From Diploptera punctata (Eukaryota; Arthropoda; Insecta; Blattodea; Blaberidae): a stretch of DNA of 64,000 nucleotides. Position 1 is the stretch's first letter; every line of letters starts with the position of its first letter. The position numbers and the translations under genes were made by a program. Below the pieces are notes generated by a model that was not told the origin of the DNA, searched no databases, and saw only the letters and a program-made list of their open reading frames with translations. Below are positions 34,131-46,680 of the stretch, piece by piece. Where the stretch lies: the NCBI GenBank assembly GCA_030220185.1, contig JASPKZ010007552.1:1091501-1155500 (forward strand), in the 5' to 3' direction.

Positions 34131-35305
34131 CCTTACTAATAGTCCATATATAACTTTTATACAAAGTTTATACACATCTCAGTTGAAAATTCTTACCAAT
34201 AAACACTGTATTAGCTGTTCAGTGTATAAGAGGTGTACAACTTTACATGGGAATCGTTATACATGCTTCCAGCCTTGTTTAAGGATTGCATAACTAGAAA
34301 AAATGTCGGACTTCAAGATCAACTGATTGTTTTCTTATGATATTGATGAAAGGTTCCTTAAATTTAACGCAAAATGCAACACTTTAACGACTGTTTGATG
34401 GATGCACAGGACATAAATAATATTAATAAAGCTCTGGGTAGGAAAATAAAGGCATCATAAAATTCCTTCTGTTACACTCATTCTCGATTAGGCCTAATAA
34501 TATTTTTAAATTGAGTATTGATTCACAAAAGAATATGTTCTACAATAATTGCTGTAGACAAGATTTAACTTGAATAATTTAAATGCATCATAATATTATT
34601 TTAACAAAACTCTCTTGCATCATTAAAAAAATAACACACATACCGATATACAAATGTATTTACTTACAGAGGTACTATTATCGCAGCAAACCACATGCTA
34701 GCTTGATAGTCTTGTGGTTAGAGCTTCTGACTACAGTCTAGAGGTCCTAGGTTCGATTCCCAACCAAACAGGAATGATGTTTTTCGCCTAAAGCGTTATT
34801 CTCTTGTCGGTAACATTTTATACTATTTTGAACGTTTTCTAAACGCATCTTAAAACACTGCATATAATTCATAAGTAATGGAAAAAAACTTTTATTAGTT
34901 TCCAAGAATTGTTCGAAATTCTTGACGTTAGATGGCAGCACATTATCTGTGAAACTAGCTCTTCGATATATTTGACATTGCGTAAAGGAAAATGTAAATA
35001 AATTAAAACACATTTATTTTTTCCGTACCTCCCTAATTAGGGAATTCCTTAATTCTTATCCATACTCATTTCTTACACAATCACTACTTGATTTATTTCT
35101 GTTATAAACTGCGCGTAATATTGTTCAGACATCATAGTGATGACGAATATGTGACGAATTGTGCATGGTCATTTTATTCTTATATAGCTCCGGTACCACG
35201 TTTATTAATAAGGAAATTATACATGATCTATATAAGGCTTATACATTGTATAACTAAACAACTGATGAAAGCCTGTATAAGAGATTTTTATTAGTATGAA
35301 TCTTA
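34131..35305. other. Unassigned AT-rich stretch with one tRNA-like segment
   Basis: This region lies between the end of D1 copy 2 and the next S5. Apart from the tRNA-like segment at 34693, nothing is recognised. The 88-codon antisense frame at 34747-35013 overlaps that segment and has no family signature. Confidence 0.35.
34693..34771 (+). mobile_element. tRNA-like SINE head (S6)
   Basis: gctagcttgatagtcttgtg and gttagagcttctgac give an A-box-like part. Then ctaggttcgattcccaacc is a clean B box. The D- and anticodon-like stems do not fold well and extra sequence follows, so this is more likely a SINE than a tRNA gene. Confidence 0.5.
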
Positions 35306-35351
35306 GTATATATATATATATAATATATATATATATATATACATATATATA
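35306..35351. repeat. (TA)n microsatellite
   Basis: TA repeats with an AA and a CA interruption. Confidence 0.95.
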
Positions 35352-35525
35352 CTGAAGCCGCTATATTTTACAGTTGCCAAAATTCCTCACGGTGCTAATT
35401 GGTCATCGGTCCTATACTGGGCAAAATTGCATAAGAACAATTTTCCTCTTGGTAAATCAAACTAACGCATGTTACGTAGCTCCGAGGCAAGTTATGGTGT
35501 TTCATCTCAAACCATTCTTAATTTT
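35352..35525 (-). mobile_element. SINE S5, antisense, partial, at a D1 junction
   Basis: gaagccgctatattttacag, tcctatactgggcaaaattg and cgtagctccgaggcaagt match the S5 copy at 13577. It is followed directly by a D1 beginning. Confidence 0.65.
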
Positions 35526-35710
35526 ATTATATTAATAATTTCCAGGTCAATAATTTTCTTCCATCTATGTTATGTATATACTCCAAGATATGTAATTTTT
35601 TGGATTATCCATTTCTTAATATAATTATTTTCGTTAGTAATTATATATTTGTAAATTCCTACCGTTTTCCCAGCCAGTGAGTTAGTTACATCATCTCGCA
35701 TACAAACCTA
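35526..35710. repeat. D1 tandem unit, start of a fifth copy
   Basis: taataatttccaggtcaata, ttatgtatatactccaag and tatccatttcttaatataat align with 13800-16075 (after removal of the Transib relic) and with the other D1 starts. Similarity fades after about 35710. Confidence 0.5.
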
Positions 35711-35874
35711 AGCTAATTTTAGTTAAGAATATCAAGATGACTACCTTGCTGCACGAACTCCGATCCTCTTACTATTAACACATAATATGCTTAATTTTGG
35801 TTCACATTTAACAGATCGGTATCTAGTTTAAAAGCAAACTAAAATGATTCATTCTAACTCCAACTCCTTATCGC

Positions 35875-36202
35875 GACAGGCCTACAAGGTCCTTGGCCTA
35901 CCAACCGGCTGTTGGCTTAACATCCACATGTGTTTATCACAGAATTTGAGGATCATTCAGCCGGTGTAGGGGCGAGATGTGGTCAGCATATCGGGTACCA
36001 CAGCCGTTATATCTGGTATTCTCAACCTTGAGTCGCTACTTATTGTAGCTACCCAAATAACTCGCGATGCTGGGTTGGCACCGGTCCCATACTGGCCGAA
36101 ATTCTATGAGAAAATGTCTTTCCCCACGAAGAATCGAACCAGGCGAAGTCCCCTATCTTTCCACCAAGGCATCCTACCTTAACCACTCAGCTACGGCGCG
36201 GG
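35875..36202 (-). mobile_element. SINE S5, antisense, full length
   Basis: The right end has the tRNA-like head reversed (aaccactcagctacggcgcg; B box agaatcgaaccagg). The body follows leftward through catactggccgaaattctat and gatgctgggttggcaccggt to tcgcgacaggcctacaagg. The short open frame at 35979 is a shadow. Confidence 0.85.
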
Positions 36203-37545
36203 ATAAAAAATGTCTCACACTAGCTTGACATTTGTCTTTTTTATGTAGCATACGCTATTAGTTAAGTTGAATTTTAATCTGTTAGTTTTTAAGATGACTT
36301 CTTCTCGAGAAATAGCAATTTATTATAACTTGATCGTTCATAAAAATCGTCACTAGAATAAATCAAATAATTTTATGTTGCAATCCCCTGAATAGAACTA
36401 GTTCGAAAGAGGTGCCTACTACATAATTACCAAATAATATATGAAACGCATTAATTTACTTTCAATTCGATGGTTACGTAAATTCTAGAAATATAGCGCA
36501 GATTACTTGATAATGCTTTCAATGTTTTAAACTGGCTTATAACTGTGTACCATTATGATCTGGTGTTTATTGGAACATATAGAAGATAATTATATATGCA
36601 CGACATTGTTGTAAACACTAGCAGGACTCTCAATAAATAATTCTTATCTGCTTTCTTCGCCATTTAGAAAGCATCCCAATCGAAGTGCAAGAAGAAAACT
36701 CTGAAATGCTTCATTCTGCTCAAACATCGTCAATTTGCAGCATTTCAAAACTCTAAACCTTAAAATGCTTATAGCAAAATCTCTAAAATAATGACTGATA
36801 AATAATTACTGTTTACAATTTTACTCCAGTTAAGAATATTGTGTACATTATAGGAGAACAATATTTCGAAGATAGTAAAATATGTCGTTCTTAATATTAC
36901 AGATTTTATCTTTAACATTAATCGAGAATATTGGTAAAATAAATCGTTAGAAATTCTATCGCACAATATACAGCATTCAGTGTTAGAGTAACTTTATAAA
37001 TTTATATAATTTAACGCCCTGACATTAGGAGCTAAGTCACTTTACGGTAAACATCCCATTAAAATTCGCCATCAGATTAAATTGGAGGTTTTCAAATCAG
37101 TACTTAGTTTCATATTGTCATAATTCAAGACACTGTCGCTATGACAACACAAAACACTACCATATGATGAAAAATGTTAAGTTGGTGTAGATATTCTCCA
37201 AGGAGGCAATGACCATGTAAGATTTGAAATGCTGTAACTGGTTTCTTTCCTTGATATTTTTTATTCAACGCAAGTGGCGTGTTGCACGAAGCGTCTTACA
37301 TTGTCTTCCAAGCTGGTGTTCCTATAGTGTTGGCACATTTTTTTGGTTAACATTTCTATTGACTGCAGCTTCAACAAGTTGATATAGTTGTATAATTAAT
37401 TGGGGCCTTCCTTGGGCTAATGTGTGTGTTAGTTCATTATCTTGTATTCGAAAACGGGAAAATATCCATTGAAGTTTAATTTAATAGGATGGCAATGAAG
37501 CATGAAATAACCTATATATATATGACAAGATAAGAAAAATAAATG
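36203..37545. other. Unassigned AT-rich DNA
   Basis: Over 1.3 kb with no convincing ORF, repeat or RNA gene. Confidence 0.35.
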
Positions 37546-37614
37546 CCTGGACGGGATTTGAACTCGGACCTCTGAGTTGACATCTGAGTGCGCTACCACT
37601 TACGCTACCAGGCG
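37546..37614 (-). mobile_element. tRNA-like segment, S3-type SINE head
   Basis: The reverse complement starts gcctggtagcgtaagtggta, contains ggtccgagttcaaatcccg and closes with ccaggca, giving a 6-bp acceptor-like pairing. The anticodon stem does not pair (ctcag against ctcag), so a functional tRNA gene is unlikely. The start resembles S3 at 6152. Confidence 0.55.
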
Positions 37615-37906
37615 AATATATATATACATGAAACCATAATCTTAAAAGGAAAAAATCTGGTAAGGGTTCTCTTCCGTAACATCATCTGCCAATATTAGCC
37701 TGTAACAGACATAGTGCGCGTCATGTCCTGAGCGATGTATTTTGTTTCTTTCTGAGACCTACAAAACCAACAAATACTCTAATCTCAGAAAAGTTTAAAA
37801 TAGATTAAAATTAGTGATTTTGATTCTACCTGTTAAAATCACTGTGAAGAAGTAAAATGAATAAACCTTGTACGATATAATATTTATACATTAATACCTT
37901 GTAAAA

Positions 37907-38249
37907 GTCCACCGCTGTGGTCTCGAGGTAGCGTGCTGCCTTGTCACGCAGCGGGCCCGAGTTCGATCCCCGCTCGGGACAGTTTTTCTGGGTGAGGATT
38001 TTATCGGGGTTTTTCCTCGCCTGTAAGACAAATGTCAGGAAAACTTTATGGCCAAAACGCTCCACGAAATAATATGGCCATCGCAATCATTATCATTCAT
38101 ATTCATCTTATCATCATCATCCTTCATCGGTGTGGAAAGCAACGGGAAGCTACCACACTATAATTCACTAGTAAAGCTGCAAAGCATAGCATGAAAATAC
38201 TATGATTGCAGTGAAAGACCTGCCTCAGGGCAGAATTACTATGGATGGA
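37907..38249 (+). mobile_element. SINE S2, tRNA-derived, full length
   Basis: Same family as 33427. The 10-bp duplication ccttgtaaaa is at 37897-37906 and 38250-38259. The short antisense frame at 37826 is a shadow of it. Confidence 0.92.
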
Positions 38250-38259
38250 CCTTGTAAAA

Positions 38260-39756
38260 ATAAACAAATTATTTTATTTCTTCATTTTAATTTTCAATCA
38301 ATATATAATGACAGTGATATACATTACACAGCAAATAAGGATTTACTCTCTAAATTAAAAGAACCCAATTATTTAAAAAAATCTATTTGAAGCTAAAGAT
38401 AAGATCTGTAAGACTAAGAATTTGAAAAAATGCTACAATAAGATTAATGGAAAAAGTATATTCATTACTTCCTCTCATCAAAAAATTCAGTAAATATTAT
38501 ACAACATAAAATATCACTTTATAAAACAAGCACATTATCAGATCTGTGTGCATTTAGCAAGACAAAAAAAGAAGAATGAGCAGACTCTTAACCTCGAACA
38601 ATTGAAGTTTTAACGAGCGATTCACACGAGTAAACTAACTGCACAGTAGAGTTACAACACGTTCCCTTTCCTCCAATAAAGAGCATTTTTTTATGTACAG
38701 CAAACCAAAGAACGCTTAGCTCAGTTCTTTGTTGCTTGCTGAGGTCACAGGTTCAGTTTCTGATGAGGTTAAATTTTTTAATTGTTACAATGCTTTCTAT
38801 GTTATTCTATGTGCCCATTCGCAAAGAAAAAACGAACTAACTATTTGGAAGTATTACTATGTATTATTATTATTTCGTTAATATTATTTTTATTATTGTC
38901 CATCATATATGGGCTATTATTACGTTGGACTTGACCTATAAGAACTATATTTTTAAGTTGAAGGGTGAAACGTTTTCCCCACTAACACGTAATAAGTAAA
39001 TACATAAATATGTGAAGCTATATTAACATTAATTGCATACATTTATGGTTTCATTATTAAAACGTGGTACTGCATACACAAGTGGATTTATACCGGTAGC
39101 TAAATATTGTTATAGAGTTTACGAAGGCAGGATTATTACCTGATATAATGTAAAGTAGATATAGATTGCGTGCCTGGAATTAAATGTTGATGAATTTTGC
39201 AGAAATAAAAATAAACAACAAAAAATCATTGTCGATGGATCTGAAGCCTGACTCACATATATACTTCATTTTATCGTAATTGGTTTAACGATCTACGCTA
39301 CTAGCATGTTGGATACCTGTCTTCTAAATCCTGGCTGCCTTGTTTAGTTTTACACTATGCACGAGAATTGAAATTTATTCCAAATGTAGTAATTTGAGCA
39401 ATATTGTATACATCGAAAATTCCTAAATATCTAGAAACAAGTCTCCTTTATTGATCTATAACTATTTATGACCATTAGAACCAAATACATCGTATATAAA
39501 ACATTTAACAATGCGTTATCTCGTGGAACATAGATCCAGCTCTTCAAGCATGCATAGCGGGTCATAACAGGGTCCGGTTTTCAAACCACTCAATTTTTTG
39601 TTTTTGCTAAGTGTACATTTACCTTTATTTTCTGGATATTTGGATATTGTGTAAGTCTTCTTATTTTAACACAATTTCCTAAGCCAAAAATTGAAAACAA
39701 AAAATTATGTTATGTAGGTCATTCTTGAACACCTGATATGGTAAAAAAAAACTACT
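38260..39756. other. Unassigned AT-rich DNA
   Basis: No gene seen. A weak tRNA-like segment at about 38715-38765 (gcttagctcagttc, then acaggttcagtttctg) may be an old SINE head. Confidence 0.35.
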
Positions 39757-40251
39757 AAGAATTTATTCTTATTCTAGGGATGGCGTGAGAAACGAAAATA
39801 CAAGCATTGCTCAGTGATCCACAATGCGAAAAATAAATCTGGAAATCACTATTAGGCTAAAGAATTCATCCACATGCGTAAGATTAAAAATTATAAGTGT
39901 GTAGTAATATGTTGCTCATGATAATTGATGCGAGGACTTTTAATTGGATGTTACGTGCAAAATATTAGTTAATAACTGTTTTTAACAAACAATTTATTTG
40001 CGAGATACTTCGTTAATATATTAATCTATAATCATAGATAGGTGCACTAATTTAAAAAGTAATAATTTTTATTGAAATTTATTTATTCGCAGGTTTTTAA
40101 TGTTCCACGTATTCCTGCGTTTAAAGATTTTTTCCTTGTACATTTGCCTTTATCCTTCCAGTCCATAACTTCCAGTCATCTTTTTCTCATTATTACTTGT
40201 CTCCATTGTCATGATGAATCTCGAACTCTCTAAGCCTGAAAGTCTGGAAGT
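39757..40251 (+). repeat. Dispersed repeat X, copy B
   Basis: Collinear with copy A (1-385 and 1332-1422) but without the LTR. It ends cctgaaagtctggaagtcac, where the next copy begins abruptly. The ggcgg part of the proto-unit is shortened here by the junction. Confidence 0.8.
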
Positions 40252-40620
40252 CACTATTTGGCTCCAATTCATCCGCATGCGTAAGATAAAAAAGTATTAC
40301 TGTATACGAATATCTGGCTCTTTATAATTGAGCGAAGAATTTTAATAGATGTTACAAGCAATATATTAGTTAATTACCGATTTAAAAAAAACAAATTTGC
40401 GAAAAATTTCGAAAAAAACTACTAATCTATAATCACAGACAGGTGTATTAATCTAGCTAAATATTATTATTATTTATTTATGTAGAGAATTTTAAGGCTT
40501 ACACATTTTTTGTGCATAAAGCGTTACTTTCCTTCTCCATTCGTCTTTATCTATTCACCACACAATATTCAATCTTTCTATTCTCGTTATTACCTGTCTC
40601 CGTTGTCTTGATGAATTTCG
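40252..40620 (+). repeat. Dispersed repeat X, copy C, partial
   Basis: Starts inside X at actatttggctccaattcat (compare actattaggctaaagaattc at 39848) and runs to X's right end (cgttattacctgtctccgtt). There it merges into the 19-bp array. It is head-to-tail with copy B. Confidence 0.8.
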
Positions 40621-40799
40621 AAAGTTAGAAAGTCAGAATGTCGGCAGAAGTCATAAAGTCTGGCTGAAGTCTGAAAGTACGGCGAAGCTCAGAAAGCGCG
40701 GCGGAAGTCACAAAGAGCGGCGGAAGTCACAAAGTGCGGCAAAAGTCACAAATTGCGGCAAAAGTCAGAATGTGCGGCGGAAGTCAGAAAGTGCGGCGG

Positions 40800-41440
40800 A
40801 AGTCACACAGTACGGCGGAAGTCAGAAAGTGCGGCGGAAGTCACACAGTGAGGCGGAAGTCACACAGTGCGGCGGAAGTCACACAGTGCGGCGGAAGTCA
40901 CACAGTGCGGCGGAAGTCACACAGTGCGGCGGAAGTCAGAAAGTGCGGCGGAAGTCACACAGTGCGGCGGAAGTCACACAGTGCGGCGAAAGTCACACAG
41001 TGCGGCGGAAGTCACAGAGTGCGGCGGAAGTCACACAGTGCGGCGGAAGTCACAGAGTGCGGCGGAAGTCACACAGTGCGGCGGAAGTCACACAGTGCGG
41101 CAGAAGTCACACAGTGCGGCGGAAGTCGCACAGTGCGGCGGAAGTCACACAGTGCGGCGGAAGTCACACAGTGCGGCGGAAGTCACACAGTGCGGCGGAA
41201 GTCACACAGTGCGGCGGAAGTCACACAGTGCGGTGGAAGTCACACAGTGCGGTGGAAGTCACACAGTGCGGCGGAAGTCACACAGTGCGGCGGAAGTCAC
41301 ACAGTGCGGCGGAAGTCACACAGTGCGGCGGAAGTCAAACAGTGCGGCGGAAGTTCACACAGTGCGGCGGAAGTTCACACAGTGCGGCGGAAGTCACACA
41401 GTGCGGCGGAAGTCACACAGTGCGGCGGATGTTACACAGT
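40800..41440 (+). repeat. Array block: ACACAGTGCGGCGGAAGTC units
   Basis: About 33 units, many identical, most starting ACACAG. A second, shorter block of the same variant is at 42297-42530. Homogeneity points to recent local amplification. Confidence 0.9.
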
Positions 41441-44290
41441 GCGCCGAAAGACAGAAAGTGCGTCGGATGTAACAAAGTGCGGTGAAAGTCAGAAAGTGCG
41501 GTGAAAGTCAGAAAGTGCGGTGAAAGTAACAAAGTGCGGCGAAAATCAGAACATACGGCAAAAATCAGAAAAACGACGAAAGTCATAAAATGCGGCGCAA
41601 GTCAAGTCCGGCGGGAGTCAGAAACTGCGGCGGTAGCAAGAAAGTACGTCGGAAGACAGAAAGTGCGGCGCAAGTCAGAGAGTGCGGCGGAAGTCAGAGA
41701 GTGCGGCGGAGGTCAAAGAGTAAGTTGGAAGTCAGCAAGTGCGGGGGAAGTCAGAAAGTGCGGCGAAAGTCACAAAGTGCGGCGGAAATCACAAAGTGCG
41801 GCAGAATTCACAAAGTGCGGTGGAAGTCAAAAAGTGCGAACAAAGTCACAAAGTGCGGCGGAAGTACAAAGTGCGGCGGAAATCACAAAGTTCGGCGGAA
41901 GTCACAAAGTTCGGCGGAAGTCACAAAGTTCGGCGGAAGACAAAAATGCGGCGTAAATCGGAAAGTGTAGCGGAAATCAGAAAGTGCGGCGAAAGTCAAA
42001 AAGTGCGGCTAACGTCAGAAAGTGCAGCGAAAGTCAGAAAATGTGGCGGGAGTCAGAAAATGCGGCGGAGTCAGAAACTGCGCCGAAGTTCAGAAAGTGC
42101 GGCGGAAGTCAGAATGTGCGGCGGAAGAGAAAAAGTGCGGCGGAAGTCCGAGAGGGCGGCTGAAGTACGAGAGTGCGGCGGAAGTTCCAGAGTGCGGCGA
42201 AAGTCCCAGAGTGCGGCGGAAGTCCCAGAGTGCGGCGGAAGTCAGAAATTGCGGCGAAATTCCGAGAGTGCGGCGGAAGTTACAAAGTACGGCGGAAGTC
42301 ACACAGTGCGGCGGAAGTCACACAGTGCGGCGGAAGTCAGAAAGTGCGGCGGAAGTCACACAGTGCGGCGGAAGTTACACAGTGCGGCGGAAGTCACACA
42401 GTGCGGCGGAAGTCACACAGTGCGGCGGAAGTCACACAGTGCGGCGGACGTCAGACAGCGCGGCGGAAGTCACACAGTGCGACGGAAATCACACAGTGCG
42501 ACGGAAGTCACACAGTGCGGCGGAAGTCACAAAGTGCGCCGAAAGATAGAAAGTGCGGCGGAAGTAAAAAAAGTGCGGTGAAATTCAGAAAGTGCGGCGA
42601 AAGTCAGAAAGTGCGGTGAAAGTCAGAAAGTGCGGCGAAAGTGACAAAGTGCGGCGAAAATCAGAAAATACGGCGAAAATCAGAAAAACGGCGAAAGTCA
42701 GAAAAAGCGGCGCAAGTCACAAAGTCCGGCGGGAGTCAGACACTGCGGCGGTAGTAAGTAAGTGCGGCGGTAGTAAGTAGTGCGGCGGTAGTAAGAAAGT
42801 GCGGCGGAAGACAGACAGTACGTCATAGACAGAAAGTGCAGCGGAAGTCAGAGAGTGCGGTGGAAGTCAGAGAGTGCGGCGGAGGTCAAAGAGTAAGGTG
42901 GAAGTCAGAAAGTGCGGCGGAAGCCAGCAAGTGCGGCGGAAGTCACAAAGTGCGGCGGAAGTCTCAAAGTGGGGCGGAAGTACAAAGTTCGGCGGAAGTC
43001 ACGAAGTTCGGCGGAAGTCACACAGTTCGACGGAAGTCACAACGTTCGGCGAAAGACAAAAATGCGGCGGAAATCGGAAAGTGTGGCGGAAATCAGAAAG
43101 TTCGGCGAAAGTCAAAAAGTGCGGCTAACTTCAGAAAGTGCAGTGAAAGTCATAAAATGCGGCGGGAGTCAGAAAATGTGGCGGGAGTCATAAACTGCGC
43201 CGAAATTCAGAAAGTGCGGCGGAAGTCAGAAAGTGCGGCGGAAGACGAAAAGTGCGGCAAAAGTCACAAATTGCGGCGAAACACACAAATTGCGGCGAAA
43301 GTCACAAAGTGCAGGTAAAGTCACAAAGCGCGTAAGAATTCAGAAATTGCGGCTAAAGTCAGAAATTGCGACGAAAGTCGGAAAGTGCGGCGAAAGTCGG
43401 AAATAGCGGCGAAAGACGGAAAGAGCGGCGAAAGCCAGAAAGTGCAGCGAAAGCCAGAAAGTGCGGCGTAAGTCAGAACTTGCGGCGAAAGTCAAAAAAC
43501 GCGGCATGAGTCAAAAATTGCGGCTGAAGTAAAAAGTGCGGTGGAAGTCACAAAGTGCGGCCGAAGTCACAAAGTGCGGTGGTAGTCAGAAAGTGCGGCG
43601 GACGTCACAAAGTGCGACGGAAGTCACAAAGTGCGACGGAAGTCAAAAAGTGCGGCGGAAGTCACAAACTGCGGCGGAAGTCAGAAAGTGCGGCGAAAGT
43701 CACAAAGTGCGGTGAAAGTCACAATGTGCGGCGAAGGTCACAAAGTGCGACGGAAGTCACAAAGTGCGGCGGAAGTCACACAGTGCGGCGGAAGTCACAA
43801 AGTGCGGCGGAAGTCATAAAGTTCGGCGGAAGTCGCAAAGTTCGGAGGAAGTCACAAAGTTCGGAGGAAGTCACAAAGTTCGGAGGAAGTCACAAATTTC
43901 GGAGGAAGTCACAAAGTTCGCCAAAAGACGCAACGTTCGGCGGAAGACAAAATTGCGGCGGAAATCAGAAAGTGTGGCGGAAATCAGAAAGTGCAACGAA
44001 AGTCACAATGTGCGGCGATCTTCAGAATGTGCAGCGATAGTCAGAAAATGCGGCGGGAGTCAGAAACTGCACCGAAATTCAGAGAGGGTGGCGGAAGTAA
44101 GAACGTGCGGCGGAAGTCAGAAAGTGCGGCAGAAGTCCGAGAGGGAGACTGAAGTTCGAGAGTGCGGCGGAAGTCCCATAGTGCGGCGGATGTCAGGAAG
44201 TGCGGCGAAATTCAGACAGTGCGGCGGAAGTCGCAAAGTGCGGCGAAAATCAGAAAGTGTGGAGAAAGTGGGAAAGTGCGGCGTAAGTCA
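41440..44290 (+). repeat. Array block: higher-order repeat HOR-1 (three copies)
   Basis: A recognisable series recurs: GTTCGG units, then a shortened unit gaagacaaaaatgcggcg (about 41937, 43051, 43942), gaaatcggaaagtg, an aactgcrcc unit and, in two of the three, a gtccgagagggc-type unit. A fourth copy is at 47340-47840 (anchor 47501). Spacing is about 1.1, 0.9 and 3.6 kb. Confidence 0.8.
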
Positions 44291-46300
44291 GAAAGTGCGG
44301 TGAAAGTCGGAGAGTGCGGCGTAAGTCAGAAAGTGCGGCGAAAGTCAGATTATGCGGCGAAAGTCAGAAGGTGCGGCGAAAGTCAGAATGTGCGGCGAAA
44401 GTCAGAGTGTGCGGCGAAAGTCAGAAAGCGCGGGTAAAGACGGAGAGAGGCGAATAAGTCAGAAAGTCCGGTGAAAGTCGGAGAGTTCGGCGTAAGTCAG
44501 AAAGTGCGGTGACAGCCAGAGTGTGCGGCGAAAGTCAGGTGCGCGGCGAAAGTCAGGAACGCGGCGAAAGTCAGAATGCGCGGCGAAAGTCAGAAAGTGC
44601 CGTGAAGGTAAGAAAGTGCGGTGAAAGTCGGAGAGTGCGGCGTAAGTCAGAAAGTGCGGCGAAAGTCAGAGTGTGCGGTGAAGGTCGGAAAGCGCGGCGA
44701 AATCAGAATGTGCGGCGAAAGTCAGAAAGCGCAGTGAAAGTCTGAGAGTGCGGCGAAAGTCTGAGAGTGCGGCGAAAGTCTGAATGTGCGGCGAAAGTCG
44801 GGGGGGTGCGGCGAAAGACAGAAAGCGCGGCGAAAGACAAAGTGCGGCGATAGTCCGAAAGTGCGGCGAAAGTCAGAGTGTGCGGCGAAAGTCATAGTGT
44901 GCGGCGAAAGACAGAAAGCGCGGCGAAAGACATAAAGTGCGGCGATAGTCAGAAAGTGCGGCAAAAGTCAGAGTGTGCGGCGAAAGTCAGAGTGTGCGGC
45001 GAAAGTCAGAGCGTTCGGCGAAAGTCAGAAAGCGCGGCGGAAGTCAGAAGGTGCGGCGAAAGTCAGATTGTGCGGCGAAAGTCAGAAAGCGCGGTGAAAG
45101 TCGGAGAGTGCGGCGAAAGTCTGAATGTGCGGCGAAAGTCAGAGTGTGCGGCGAAAGTCAGAAAGCGCGGCGAAAGACATAATGTGCGGCGATAGTCAGA
45201 AAGTGCGGCGAAAGTCAGAGCGTGCGGCGAAAGCCAGAGTGTGCGGCGAAAGTGAAAAAGAGCGGCGAAAGACAAAGTGCGGCGATAGTCAGAAAGTTCG
45301 GCGAAAGTCAGAGTGTGCACGAAAGTCAGAGTGTGCGGCGAAAGTCAGAAAGCGCGGCGAAAGTCAGAAAGTGCGGCGAAAGTCAGAATGTGCGGCGAGA
45401 GTCATAGTGTGCGGCGAAAGTCAGAAAGCGCGGCGAAAGTCAGAAAGTGCGCCGAAAGTCAGAAAGTGCGGCGAAAGTCAGAAAGCGCGGTGAAAGTCGG
45501 AGAGTGCGGCGTAAGTCAGAAAGTGCGGTGAAAGACGGAGAGTGCGGCGTAAGTCAGAAAGTGAGGTGAAAGTCAGAGTATGCGGCGAAAGTCAGAAAGC
45601 GTGGCGAAAGTCAGAAAGTGCGGCGAAAGTCAGAAAGTGCGACGGAAGTCAGAATGTGCGGCGAAAGTCAGAGTGTGCGGCGAAAGTCAGAAAGCGCGGC
45701 GAAAGTCAGAAAATGCGGCGGATGTCGGAATGTGCAGCGAAAGTCAGAATGTGCGGCGAAAGTCAGAGTGTGCGGCGAAAGTCAGAAATCACGGCGAAAG
45801 TCAGAGAATGCGGCGAAAGTTAGAACGTGCGGCGAAAGTCAGAGTGTGCAGCGAAAGTCAGAAAGCGCGGCGAAAGTCAGAAAGCGCGGCGAAAGTCAGA
45901 AAGCGCGGCGAAAGTCAGGAAGCGCGGCGAAAGTCAGAAAGTGCGGCGAAAGTCATAAAGTGCGGCGAAAGTCATAAAGTGCGGCGAAAGTCAGAAAACG
46001 CGGCGAAAGTCAGAAAGTGCGGCGAAAGCCAGAAAGTGCGGCGAATGTCAGAAAGTGCGCGGAAAGTCAGAAAGTGCGGCGAAAATCAGAAAGTGCACGG
46101 AAAGTAAGAAAGTGCGCCGAAAGTCAGATATTGCTGCGAAAGTCAGAAAGTGCTCCGAAAGTCAAACATTGCTGCGAAAGTCAAAAAGTTCGGCGGAAGT
46201 CAGAACGTGCGGCGAAAATCACAATGTGCGGCGAAAGTCAGAAAGTGCTGCGAAAGTCAGTAAGTGCGGCGAAAATCAGAAACTGAGTAGAAAATCACAA
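44290..46300 (+). repeat. Array block: GCGAAAGTC units with AGAAAGCGCGG and AGAGTGTGCGG
   Basis: Units alternate among agaaagcgcggcgaaagtc, agagtgtgcggcgaaagtc and agaaagtgcggcgaaagtc, with recurring gtgaaagtcggagagtgcgg groups. Occasional shortened units break the 19-bp phase. Confidence 0.8.
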
Positions 46301-46429
46301 AGTACGTCGGAAATATTAAAGTGCGGCGAATGTCAGAAAATGCGGCAGAAGTAGTAAACTGCGGCGGGAGTCAGAATCTGCGGCGGGAATCAGAATCTGC
46401 GGCGAAAGACAGAAAGTGCTGCGAAAGTC

Positions 46430-46680
46430 AGGGAGTGCGGCGGAAACCCGAGATTGCGGGGGAAGTCCAAGATTGCGGCGGAAGTCCGATATTGCGGTGG
46501 AAGTCCGAGATTGCAGCGAAAGTCCGAGATTGCGGCGGAAGTCCGAGAATGCGGCGGAAGTCCAGGATTGCGGCTGAAGTCCGAGATTGCGGCGGAAGAC
46601 CGAGATTGCGGCGGAAGTCCTAGATTGCGGCGGATGTTCGAGATTGCAGCGGAAGTCCCAGAGTACGGCGTATGTTGCAG
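46430..46680 (+). repeat. Array block: CCGAGATTGCGGCGGAAGT units
   Basis: About 12 units with GATTGCGG in place of AAGTGCGG, restricted to this place in the window. Confidence 0.85.

Noticed and set aside
37546..37614. Functional tRNA gene
   Set aside because: The acceptor end pairs, but the anticodon stem does not, and the same head occurs as a SINE start at 6152. The other tRNA-like segments (8600, 10310, 19810, 33430, 34700) likewise continue into SINE bodies.
40800..41440. A ladder of CACAGTG heptamers every 19 bp in the ACACAGTG block, possibly recombination signals
   Set aside because: The heptamer arises from a point variant of the unit (ACAAAGTG to ACACAGTG). There is no nonamer-like block at 12 or 23 bp, since neighbouring sequence is just the next unit.
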